This document shows, one piece after another, positions 44,727-51,734 of a stretch of DNA of 64,000 bases. Origin of the DNA: Siderastrea siderea (Eukaryota; Cnidaria; Anthozoa; Scleractinia; Rhizangiidae); assembly GCA_964030785.1 (NCBI GenBank), contig OZ034971.1, positions 46,848,078 through 46,912,077 on the forward strand. The letters are read 5' to 3'. The notes beneath the pieces are model-generated. The model was not told where the DNA came from. It saw nothing but the letters and a program-made list of their open reading frames with translations, and made no database searches. Both the position numbers and the translations under genes were made by a program. Each line of letters begins with the position of its first letter. Position 1 is the first letter of the stretch.

Positions 44727-44897
44727 TTACCGATGGCGACAACGATAGCGTTGGTTGGCTTTTTGAATGGTGCGTTTTATACGTTTATCCGTTTCCAAGG
44801 CCACGGCTTTTCCCAATCCCGCCATGGCGGGGACCAATAGATTTAAAAAACCGCCTCGTTGACGACGACGTCGTCGTCGTCTCCTCAAGGATACCAT
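44727..44897 (-). CDS. Arg-rich mini-protein (pX-like), RRQRGG motif
   Basis: 56 residues, start MVSLRRRRRRRQRGGFLNLL. The Arg run and GG are followed by a hydrophobic/amphipathic stretch with AMAGLGKAVAL and a basic tail. It resembles adenovirus core peptide pX/mu precursors in having a strongly basic short chain and a GG site. It overlaps the stop of the next upstream gene by 13 bp and ends 3 bp before the following ATG, a tight operon-like packing. Confidence 0.7.
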   Translation of the reverse strand: MVSLRRRRRRRRQRGGFLNLLVPAMAGLGKAVALETDKRIKRTIQKANQRYRCRHR

Positions 44898-45079
44898 GAG
44901 TGCAACAACACACGTTGAAGGGCTTTGTTTTGTTTGATGGCATCTCGCGTCTCTTTATAGCCTTGACGGGTATTGCGTTTGAAATCTTGCCACCAGCCAC
45001 GGCCTTGTTGTCTGATTAAACCCCCTCCTCTTTGACGTCGTTTCCTTTTTCTGCGTCGTCGTCGTCGTTGGACGGCCAT
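44885..45079 (-). CDS. Arg-rich mini-protein (pX-like), RRQRGG motif
   Basis: 64 residues from MAVQRRRRRRKRKRRQRGGG, followed by a helical basic tail (DFKRNTRQGYKETRDAI). Same basic head plus RRQRGG as its neighbours. It overlaps the 3' end of the membrane-protein gene by 64 bp. Probable DNA-condensing core component, inferred. Confidence 0.7.
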   Translation of the reverse strand: MAVQRRRRRRKRKRRQRGGGLIRQQGRGWWQDFKRNTRQGYKETRDAIKQNKALQRVLLHSWYP

Positions 45080-45702
45080 GGTTCTAAGAGCGTGGGACTG
45101 GGAGGGAGCGGCTTTTTATCTATCCAATAGTCTTTGGGTCTCAAGGGACGAGGACATCCGTCCACATAGCATAGGGCTTCCACGGGTTGGTACATAAAAT
45201 GACGGCGGTAATCTTGTAGACACCGTTTGGGTAACGGAGGGGTGAAATCCACAATGGTATCATCCAACGTTTGCATCTTGATCAAAAACCTTTCCAGGTC
45301 CTCGAAAGGAACACCACGCACATAGGTTTTCAATTCGGTCAAGGCTTTGGCATACGTGGTAAACGCAAACCGACTCATGGTCACTTTAAACCGGTATTGT
45401 TTAAAATCGTTCCATCCTTTGACCACCGTACCCACGGCCGCCAAACACGCCACCAAAGTACTGTTTTCCAAGAGGGGTCCGGCAATCATGCCCGCTGCCA
45501 TCAGGAGTAATGCCAAGCCATTGAACAAGGCGTTGACAAACTTGAAATGATTCAGCATTTTCCGATAACACCACCACTGTTTGTGGTAAAAGGCATACAA
45601 GGAATCCATGCGTTGCAAAAGTTCCGGTTTGAATTTTTCACCGTGGCTTCTGGACAACGGTCCATTCAGCAAGGATACCACGGTTTTTCTTTTACTTGAC
45701 AT
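45016..45702 (-). CDS. two-helix membrane protein of the late block
   Basis: 228 residues from MSSKRKTVVSLLNGPL (ATG at 45702, 5 bp after the ATPase stop; a longer frame would run into the ATPase gene). Residues about 50-95 hold two hydrophobic segments (FVNALFNGLALLLMAAGMIA; STLVACLAAVGTVV) with a short turn. The rest is helical and charged, with an acidic tail (DDDDAEKG). No family recognised. A capsid-internal membrane or entry protein is possible. Confidence 0.65.
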   Translation of the reverse strand: MSSKRKTVVSLLNGPLSRSHGEKFKPELLQRMDSLYAFYHKQWWCYRKMLNHFKFVNALFNGLALLLMAAGMIAGPLLENSTLVACLAAVGTVVKGWNDFKQYRFKVTMSRFAFTTYAKALTELKTYVRGVPFEDLERFLIKMQTLDDTIVDFTPPLPKRCLQDYRRHFMYQPVEALCYVDGCPRPLRPKDYWIDKKPLPPSPTLLEPWPSNDDDDAEKGNDVKEEGV

Positions 45703-45707
45703 CCTGA

Positions 45708-46364
45708 TCACTGCGACGTTTTTTGATACGTGCGCGTCCATCCCTCGTCTTTTAAGACGTGGCTCAACAAGCGTTGTTGATCGGACGAGGCCGGGTGCAA
45801 ATCCAACACCAAATACCCATAAGGCCGTGCAGTGGCGTGATGAAACGTCTCTAACGTGTCTTTCCACGTGGTCGGAAACGATTGCAGCATGACGTTGCGT
45901 ACCCCTAATTGATCCCGGGGGTTCTTGAACGCCACAATGTAATGGGCATTGCGGGATATACTTTTCGCATAGCGACCCACGGGAAACATGTCTTGACACA
46001 AGTACAACACCGTCACCCCTTGATGATGTGAATGTTTGGTGAATAAATCCAACACGCGTTTATCGTGACTCCCTTCATCCATTAAATCATCCAAGACCAG
46101 GACCCCCTGTCCTTGAGGAAACCATTGCACCAAGGCGTCATGATCGGGAATCCCTTCGTGAAACAGCACCCCTTGATCTTGCATGCCTCGAAATCGATCT
46201 TGCCAGGCCCCATAACAATAATGCACTTGAGTCGGCGGGGTGTCAAACAAATCCGGGTTCTCTACCAAGAGTTTTTCCGTAAACACGGTTTTCCCACATC
46301 CCGAAGGACCCACCACCAAGATAGAGGAGGGGGTATGAAAACGAAACGGTTTCGCCGTTTGCAT
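45708..46364 (-). CDS. A32/FtsK-HerA-type genome packaging ATPase
   Basis: 218 residues from MQTAKPFRFHTPSSILV. Walker A is VVGPSGCGKTVF (about residues 18-29). Walker B is GVLVLDDLMDEG. A sensor-like region HHQGVTVLYLCQDMFPVG and NAHYIVAFKNPRD, typical of Polinton, adintovirus and poxvirus A32 packaging ATPases, follows. The length fits the short Polinton form. The start was set at 46364 because the upstream extension runs into the tRNA-like gene. Hydrolyses ATP to drive DNA into capsids, by family. Confidence 0.9.
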   Translation of the reverse strand: MQTAKPFRFHTPSSILVVGPSGCGKTVFTEKLLVENPDLFDTPPTQVHYCYGAWQDRFRGMQDQGVLFHEGIPDHDALVQWFPQGQGVLVLDDLMDEGSHDKRVLDLFTKHSHHQGVTVLYLCQDMFPVGRYAKSISRNAHYIVAFKNPRDQLGVRNVMLQSFPTTWKDTLETFHHATARPYGYLVLDLHPASSDQQRLLSHVLKDEGWTRTYQKTSQ

Positions 46365-46383
46365 GATGATGATACTACCCAGG

Positions 46384-46391
46384 GGAAAAAA
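46384..46391 (-). terminator. Pol III T-run after the tRNA-like gene
   Basis: On the minus strand CCTTTTTTTTCCCC lies 17 bp after the 3' end of the tRNA-like gene, as a Pol III terminator would. Confidence 0.55.
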
Positions 46392-46407
46392 AAGGCACCT
46401 TTTTATT

Positions 46408-46500
46408 GGAGTCGGTGGGACTCGAACCCACGCACAATCCCCCACACCTGTTTTTTTTTTTTAGGGGATCCAAAGGCTCTACCAACTGAGCTACGACTCC
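46408..46500 (-). tRNA. tRNA-like gene with expanded anticodon arm
   Basis: 93 nt. A perfect 7-bp acceptor stem (GGAGTCG/CGACTCC), D-arm with A-box (TAGCTCAGTTGGTAGAGC) and a perfect 5-bp T-stem with B-box (GTGGGTTCGAGTCCCAC) are intact. Between D-arm and T-arm lie about 45 nt instead of 22-23: CTTTGG, then ATCCCC and GGGGAT, which can pair around a loop with a run of 12 A. No canonical anticodon stem-loop is obvious, so amino-acid identity cannot be given. It sits between protease and ATPase genes. Alternatives: tRNA with intron, pseudo-tRNA, or a Pol III transcript with another role. Confidence 0.65.
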
Positions 46501-46530
46501 GACACCGTTTTTTCCAACGAACTTTTTTAT

Positions 46531-47070
46531 TTAACCATTACATTGATGATACGGATGACAACAAAGTTGATACCATCTGGCTTCTTGGCCTACAATGAGT
46601 TGCTGAAGGCGTTGACCGGCTTGATGGTCATTGCTTACATAATCATGATCGGAAAACTCATTTAAAAATTCTTGCAAGGTCCGGCCACGGGCTTTGGCTT
46701 TCAAGTACAACAACGCATAATCGCCACAGGACTTGCTTGAGATGGCTTGGAGGGACTTGCCATTGGTCACCACATATTTCCAATGTTGAACAATCCACGC
46801 TCGTAACGGGGCAGCTTGCACGTACGTGTCCAATGGCAAGGCATAACTGTCGAGGACTTCACACACGTTTCCCTCGGTCCACACCGCTAACCAATGTTGT
46901 CCGGGTTGATCGTGCGGGTCGGTGTTGACAATGTACCCTTGCGGAGTGGTCTTGACAGGACTCTTGGGTAATCGATCACAGGCCACTGTCCCGTAAAACA
47001 TCGGTTTCAATTGGGGGTCGTCACGGGCTAAATAATCCAACTGCACATTATTCAAGGCCAAGTGTTCCAT
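46531..47070 (-). CDS. adenain-like cysteine protease (maturation protease)
   Basis: 179 residues. The triad order of adenovirus-type (C5/Ulp-like) proteases is visible: His in PGQHWLAVWTE, Asp in VCEVLDSYALPL, Cys in SSKSCGDYALLYL, with a likely oxyanion Gln before it (KSLQAISSKSC). The N-terminus PMFYGTVACDRLP also fits. Length is normal for Polinton PRO. By family it cleaves capsid and core precursors in the particle. Candidate substrates are the neighbouring RRQRGG proteins. It lies just downstream of the capsid gene in the same direction. Confidence 0.9.
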   Translation of the reverse strand: MEHLALNNVQLDYLARDDPQLKPMFYGTVACDRLPKSPVKTTPQGYIVNTDPHDQPGQHWLAVWTEGNVCEVLDSYALPLDTYVQAAPLRAWIVQHWKYVVTNGKSLQAISSKSCGDYALLYLKAKARGRTLQEFLNEFSDHDYVSNDHQAGQRLQQLIVGQEARWYQLCCHPYHQCNG

Positions 47071-47079
47071 CTTCTTTTT

Positions 47080-48480
47080 TCAGTGTTGGTAAATGTTGTA
47101 CAACACGGCTCCGTTGCGGTCAATCTCCAGCAAGTTCTCAAATTCCCCATACACGAGCACAGTTATATTGGTAGCGGGCGCGGCTCCAAATTCCAAACTG
47201 AGTTGTAAATCGCCTGTTTGCTTGGGGTTGAGGGTTTGACTGTCAACACATCCATTGGCCACATTGTCATACATGTACAAGGTACAATTTTTAGCTTGGC
47301 CCCAATCTTCTAGTTCCACCATATTGCCTTTCTTTTTACACCAGGCTCCACTGGCTTGCAGAAAACGGAAGTAGCCTAGATTATCTCGGGTGCCATTGTC
47401 ATGCACCAACTGCAGGGTTTCATAAGGGTATTCTTCTCCTTTGACAATCTGTTTAATGGAGGTCAGCCCAAATTTCTGAAAGCAGAAGGGATCTCGGGTC
47501 ACATCGCCATTGAAGGCGCGGCTGTCCACTAACCCCACAATCAATCGGTCAGGCACTCTGTTTTGAAACAGGTTGGGGATATCAAAGCGGACCAGGTTGC
47601 CTTGCATGCTAAAGGTCCGGATTTCACTGCGGACGGTGGGGTAGGCAGCCACTTCGCCTTCATTGTGTCTTTTTTCAGACAAACTCTTGTAGATGGCGTC
47701 ATTCAAACGCAGTTGACAGAGATGAAACCGTAGTTTGACATCGCCTTCCATCAATCGGCCGGCTAGAGCCACGCCATTGAAAAACAGGTTCGGGCCATTG
47801 AAATGAAATTTCATCTTGATTTCGATGCCAGGCACCAACAGTTTGCCTGTGTGAAACACTTCCAAGTACGGGGTAAACACCAGACTGTGGGTGACACCTC
47901 CAGCATACTTGGCGGTTTCGGCTACCATGGCGGCCAAGGCTCCTTTGTGATTGGCACTGAGATTCCTGTAGTCTGCATGCGGTCCAGCACTGTTGGTATT
48001 GTTGTCGGTCCATTGGGGTGGGGAATCCACTTGATTGAACCAGCCTTGGGGTCCCAACACGGTCTTGCCATCTTCTCGGTCATAATTCAGCAAGGTTTCC
48101 AGGTAAGCTTTGTAATGATAGGTGTCGGATTGAGGACTGATCAACGTGCCATTCAACTGCAAGTCAATTTGTTTGATGATGGAATGGGCCAGATTGTTGA
48201 CGGGCCACAGTTTTTCATTGGCCACCAAGTCATCGTTTGTACTTTTCTGCAATCTCAATTCCATGGTAAAGTAACTGCGTCCCAAATCCACAAAATCGTC
48301 CAACCCTGGCACAATGAATTCCATGGGATTGATACCAGTGGTGGTGGGTTGAATGGTGACCATGCGATAGGCATTGATGCTAATGTCGGTCGGCGGCACC
48401 TTGAAAATCCGTAACGCCGGGTTGATTGTCCCTTCGGAACGCGGGTGAGCCGGTGGGGTTTGCGTACTCACGTCAGGCAT
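47080..48480 (-). CDS. double jelly-roll major capsid protein
   Basis: 466 residues from MPDVSTQTPPAHP. It contains the hallmark block of Polinton capsid proteins (F54H12.2-like): EFIVPGLDDFVDLGRSYF, PVNNLAHSIIKQIDLQLNGT, LISPQSDTYHYKAYLETLLN. Later segments LVPGIEIKMKFHFN, RLNDAIYKSL and NRVPDRLIVGLVD fit the second jelly roll. The C-terminus is YGEFENLLEIDRNGAV. The length is a little under the usual 500-650. Forms the icosahedral shell in related viruses. A TATA-like box lies 54 bp upstream. Confidence 0.92.
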   Translation of the reverse strand: MPDVSTQTPPAHPRSEGTINPALRIFKVPPTDISINAYRMVTIQPTTTGINPMEFIVPGLDDFVDLGRSYFTMELRLQKSTNDDLVANEKLWPVNNLAHSIIKQIDLQLNGTLISPQSDTYHYKAYLETLLNYDREDGKTVLGPQGWFNQVDSPPQWTDNNTNSAGPHADYRNLSANHKGALAAMVAETAKYAGGVTHSLVFTPYLEVFHTGKLLVPGIEIKMKFHFNGPNLFFNGVALAGRLMEGDVKLRFHLCQLRLNDAIYKSLSEKRHNEGEVAAYPTVRSEIRTFSMQGNLVRFDIPNLFQNRVPDRLIVGLVDSRAFNGDVTRDPFCFQKFGLTSIKQIVKGEEYPYETLQLVHDNGTRDNLGYFRFLQASGAWCKKKGNMVELEDWGQAKNCTLYMYDNVANGCVDSQTLNPKQTGDLQLSLEFGAAPATNITVLVYGEFENLLEIDRNGAVLYNIYQH

Positions 48481-48482
48481 GT

Positions 48483-48713
48483 TTAACGTCGTCGTCGTCG
48501 TCGTCGAGTGGTGGTACCTCGTCGTCGTGAGGGGTTTTTATAGCGTCGTGCTAAGCGTTGTCTCAAATCAAACCCGGGCACTCTCATCACCTCGGGACTC
48601 AACCAGCCTCCCCGTTGTCGTCGCATGAGTTTCCAAAAAGGATACAGTCCTCCCCATTGAGACAAACCCCGATCACTACGGATCCGTCGAGGTCGCGAAG
48701 GCACGGGCTCCAT
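48483..48713 (-). CDS. Arg-rich small protein with RRQRGG motif
   Basis: 76 residues from MEPVPSRPRRIRSDRG. The motif MRRQRGGWL is internal (about residues 30-38) and the C-terminus is a run of Arg. The stop lies 2 bp before the capsid ATG, and the capsid gene's TATA-like box is inside this gene. Core/cement protein by analogy with neighbours. Confidence 0.65.
   Translation of the reverse strand: MEPVPSRPRRIRSDRGLSQWGGLYPFWKLMRRQRGGWLSPEVMRVPGFDLRQRLARRYKNPSRRRGTTTRRRRRRR
48534..48543 (-). promoter_or_regulatory. TATA-like box (CTATAAAAACC) upstream of capsid gene
   Basis: Minus-strand CTATAAAAACC 54 bp before the capsid ATG. The same TATAAAAA core precedes several other genes of the element (49114-49125, 49355-49362, 54111-54118, 56515-56523, 41628-41638). 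Confidence 0.5.
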
Positions 48714-48715
48714 GT

Positions 48716-49051
48716 TCACACTCCAAAAATATCCCGCGCTCGTTTCACTTGTTTGGGAAACAAAGCACTGGCTACCCGCACGGCTTCTTTCACGTTCTTC
48801 TGATTCAACGCCTTCTTGGCTTGTTTGGTGATTTCCTTTTTAATGACGTCTTCGGCTTTGCGTTTAACACCTCGTGTGAAACCCGTTTCCAATCCTCTCT
48901 TGATATTACTAGGCAATTTCAAAGGATTTCGCGTGCTTTTAAGGCCTTGGAACCCACCACGCAAAAGATCCGTCACCAACCCTTTTCCACTTTGACCATG
49001 TTGATCATACCACTCGTCTGTCCGAATTCGTGTCAAACTTCCCCCACGCAT
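48716..49051 (-). CDS. pVI/pVII-like basic virion protein candidate
   Basis: 111 residues from MRGGSLTRIRTDEWYDQHGQ. It has an N-terminal RGGS and an internal LLRGGFQGL, both of G-G type, then a long basic amphipathic helix region (KRKAEDVIKKEITKQAKKAL). The order (GG sites near the N-terminus, then Lys/Arg-rich helices) recalls adenovirus minor/core precursors, but identity is not proven. TATA-like GTATAAAAAGAG sits about 65 bp upstream. Confidence 0.6.
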   Translation of the reverse strand: MRGGSLTRIRTDEWYDQHGQSGKGLVTDLLRGGFQGLKSTRNPLKLPSNIKRGLETGFTRGVKRKAEDVIKKEITKQAKKALNQKNVKEAVRVASALFPKQVKRARDIFGV

Positions 49052-49127
49052 CGTGCTGTACTCTTCACGCTTTACCAAGGATCACGTTTGTTTGTTTGTG
49101 TCACAGCACTCGTCTCTTTTTATACCG

Positions 49128-49316
49128 TCATCGTCGTTTTTTCCGAAAAGCGGCTTCCAACCCTTTTTTAGCCCCGTAACTCGCAGCACCACCCGCTGCA
49201 CCCAACGCCACGGCTTTTCCTCCAGCGATCAAGGCAGGAATGAGAGCGGCCAGTGGGAATAAACCCCCTCGTTGCCTTCTTCTTCGTCTCGTTCGACGCA
49301 CTCTTGTCTTTGGCAT
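49128..49316 (-). CDS. pX-like peptide precursor with hydrophobic Gly/Ala tail
   Basis: 62 residues from MPKTRVRRTRRRRRQRGGLF. After the GG comes a hydrophobic PLAALIPALIAGGKAVALGA segment rich in Gly and Ala, then a basic end. Best match among the mini-proteins to adenovirus pX or a membrane-active peptide. TATA-like box 40 bp upstream (49355-49362). Confidence 0.7.
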   Translation of the reverse strand: MPKTRVRRTRRRRRQRGGLFPLAALIPALIAGGKAVALGAAGGAASYGAKKGLEAAFRKKRR

Positions 49317-49362
49317 GTTTGTTTGTTTGTTTGTTTTCACAACCCTTGTTTTCTTTTTATAC

Positions 49363-49596
49363 TCACATGAGGTTGCACGTAAACGATTCCCCCGCATAGC
49401 GTTTTCGTTTCCCACTTTTGATCTCTGCCATGCGTTTCAAATGCGCTTTTCTTGCATTCTTTTTAGCCAACTTTTCTATCCCTTTGGTGATGGACCAAGC
49501 GGCTTTAGGAATCCCGGCAATCACTGCGTTGATCCCTTCCCCCTCTTGTGGACGCTGTGGTCGTCGTCGTCGTCGTCGTCGTCGTTTCGGAGGCAT
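49363..49596 (-). CDS. Arg-rich core-like protein
   Basis: 77 residues from MPPKRRRRRRRRPQRPQEGE. Arg run, then a short helical part (INAVIAGIPKAAWSITKGIE) and a Lys/Arg-rich end. It lacks the exact RRQRGG motif (PQRPQEGEG instead). DNA-binding core protein inferred. CATAAAAAAG, a weak TATA-like site, is 25 bp upstream. Confidence 0.6.
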   Translation of the reverse strand: MPPKRRRRRRRRPQRPQEGEGINAVIAGIPKAAWSITKGIEKLAKKNARKAHLKRMAEIKSGKRKRYAGESFTCNLM

Positions 49597-49629
49597 GATT
49601 GACTTGGGTTCCCTTCTCGTCTCTCTTTT

Positions 49630-50673
49630 TTATGTCTTTTTGAAGTGTAACGTGACAATGGTATGACCTTTACCAAACTTGACCAAGTCTCCTCCTCTAC
49701 CAATCGTTTCGGCCACTTGAACGTGAATCATTTCCACCACCTCGTTACGAAGAGACATGTATTGAATGTGCAACGGTTCAAAGTACAGGGTGCCTCGTGC
49801 TTGTCGCTTGTACTGGATTTCACGCAACAAATCGGTCACGCGATTGCCCACCACAGTGCTGCCTGCCACGTCGGAGTACACGTGCAGGGTTCGTGTGGGG
49901 TCCCCCACCACCGTTCGAAACGCTACATTCAAGTTCGTGAAACGCCAATTACAACTCATACTCAATTGTAAATAATCCGGTAAAAACGAACGCACTACCC
50001 AAAAGACCGGCTTGATGTGTTCGTCGTTCACATCGTTCCAGTCGCTGTTCTTGGTCATGTTGGGTACTTGATCCCCCATGAACTCTTGCTGTAAGTTCGG
50101 TCCCAAAATCAACCCACTGTCAATTTTACGTAACCATCCCATCTTGAGAGCCAACTTGGTGTAGATGGTCAGGGCAGGTGTTTGGTTACCACAATGGCAA
50201 ACATTGGTGTTGTCAATGAGCAGATCCTCGCCTTCCCAACGAAACTTGACGTAGGTGTGTTTGCCTTGATCATTGGTAAACCGACCGCCTTGAATCGCCG
50301 TTTCCATGCGTCGTTGTTCCAAGCGAGCAATGATGGCTTTCATGAAACTCACACCATCCACCACCCAATCCAAATCTTTCACGTCATTGATGATGGTTCG
50401 CGCAGTGTCTACTCGCGAGGTCATTTCCCCGTCTTTTCCATCCGGTTTGGGATAGGTTTGGTCCCATGACGTTCCCATGACGTACCCATTTTTCTTCACC
50501 AACTCATACAAATTGACGCGCGCATCCGGTAAGGAAATGGCACTCAACCCCACTTGCCATCCACCCCCTGTGAGTTGTAACGGTTGAGGTAGACGAATCT
50601 TGAAGGAATTGGCTTGGTTGTTGGGAAATTCATGGCGGTTGGCATGACTGGGTAACGTCACGTAGAACGACAT
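49630..50673 (-). CDS. SFYVTL-family putative virion protein, paralog 1
   Basis: 347 residues from MSFYVTLPSHANRHEFPNNQ. The frame extends five codons upstream only from a GTG. The family layout is clear: FKIRLPQPLQLTGGGWQVGL SAISLP at the N-terminus, SGLILGPNLQQEF in the middle, TLHVYSDVAGSTVVGNRVTD LLR, and a C-terminal LRNEVVEMIHVQVAE...TIVTLHFKK. Paralogs at 50685-51728 (adjacent) and 41666-42718. Probably a structural protein; penton/minor capsid is one possibility. Confidence 0.75.
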   Translation of the reverse strand: MSFYVTLPSHANRHEFPNNQANSFKIRLPQPLQLTGGGWQVGLSAISLPDARVNLYELVKKNGYVMGTSWDQTYPKPDGKDGEMTSRVDTARTIINDVKDLDWVVDGVSFMKAIIARLEQRRMETAIQGGRFTNDQGKHTYVKFRWEGEDLLIDNTNVCHCGNQTPALTIYTKLALKMGWLRKIDSGLILGPNLQQEFMGDQVPNMTKNSDWNDVNDEHIKPVFWVVRSFLPDYLQLSMSCNWRFTNLNVAFRTVVGDPTRTLHVYSDVAGSTVVGNRVTDLLREIQYKRQARGTLYFEPLHIQYMSLRNEVVEMIHVQVAETIGRGGDLVKFGKGHTIVTLHFKKT

Positions 50674-50684
50674 CTTTGTGTTCT

Positions 50685-51728
50685 TCACACCACGACCTCC
50701 CTTTTAAAGTGGAGGGTCAGGAGGGTATGCCCTTCGCCAAATGTCACGAGATCCCCATTGATTTCGGCCATTTGCGTTTCCACGATTTCCACCACTTCAT
50801 TGCGTACTGGGACATATTGAATATGTCGAGGTTCAAAGTGCGTGGTTTCTTTGGGGTGGTACTTGATTTCTCGTAAGAGATCCGTGATACGACCCCCTAC
50901 CATACTGCTGGTCCCTACATCACAATACACGTGCAAAGGACGCGTGGGAGCAAATTCCAACGGGACACGAAAGGCCCCGTTCAAATTCACAAACCGCCAA
51001 GGGCACGATAGACTCAATTTCAGATAATCCCCTTGCACTTTCCAAAAGGTGGGGTTGTTGCTGCCATCGCGGATATCCGTCGGGTTGGGAATGGTAGAAA
51101 TGCCATCCAATTCTTGCAAGAGATTGGGACCCAATCGACACTGGCCGGGGGACACTTGTTCAATCCATCCCATTCTCAGGGCCAAGGTTCTGCCCCATGA
51201 CACGTACGCCACTTGTCGTTTGTAATCCACATTGGTAGTATTCAACAACAAATCCCCTTCGGTGGTCCATTCAAAGGTCGGGGCCAATTTGACACCATTG
51301 TCCTCGGCCCATTTGTTTTTGGGGACGGTTTGTTTCGCCCGTTCTTGCTGGTAACGATACACCAGTTGGTGAAAAAATTGAACTCCCGTCAACGAGGTCA
51401 TCTCCTTTCTCATATCTCGCCCGTAGACAGTGAGTTCGCGGCGTTCATGGTACCAGCGATCGTTCCCTTGATCGTCTTGGACATACACCCGTTCGTGCCA
51501 TCGTACGTACAACAGAGGATGGGAATCGCCCACGCCTCCTTCTTCCGCTAGCACTGGAATGGTGGGTAACGATAAACTCGCCATACCCACCATCCATCCT
51601 CGTCCCATAAATCGAATGGGTTTGGGCAATCGGTTTCTGAAATGATGACTCTTGTTCCCAGGAAACTCTTTGGTACTCGCATGACTCATCAACGTCACGT
51701 AAAACGAAGAATTGGGCACCCACGTCAT
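50685..51728 (-). CDS. SFYVTL-family putative virion protein, paralog 2
   Basis: 347 residues, MTWVPNSSFYVTLMSHASTK. Same layout as paralog 1: FRNRLPKPIRFMGRGWMVGM, CRLGPNLLQEL, PLHVYCDVGTSSMVGGRITD LLREIKYH, VRNEVVEIVETQMAEI, HTLLTLHFKR. It is clearly closer to paralog 1 than to paralog 3, so a tandem duplication is inferred. Located 12 bp upstream of paralog 1 and 7 bp after the integrase stop. Confidence 0.75.
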   Translation of the reverse strand: MTWVPNSSFYVTLMSHASTKEFPGNKSHHFRNRLPKPIRFMGRGWMVGMASLSLPTIPVLAEEGGVGDSHPLLYVRWHERVYVQDDQGNDRWYHERRELTVYGRDMRKEMTSLTGVQFFHQLVYRYQQERAKQTVPKNKWAEDNGVKLAPTFEWTTEGDLLLNTTNVDYKRQVAYVSWGRTLALRMGWIEQVSPGQCRLGPNLLQELDGISTIPNPTDIRDGSNNPTFWKVQGDYLKLSLSCPWRFVNLNGAFRVPLEFAPTRPLHVYCDVGTSSMVGGRITDLLREIKYHPKETTHFEPRHIQYVPVRNEVVEIVETQMAEINGDLVTFGEGHTLLTLHFKREVVV

Positions 51729-51734
51729 GCCTGT

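Noticed and set aside
47803..48414. 203-codon plus-strand frame over the capsid gene
   Set aside because: Antisense shadow of the capsid gene; no recognisable domain.
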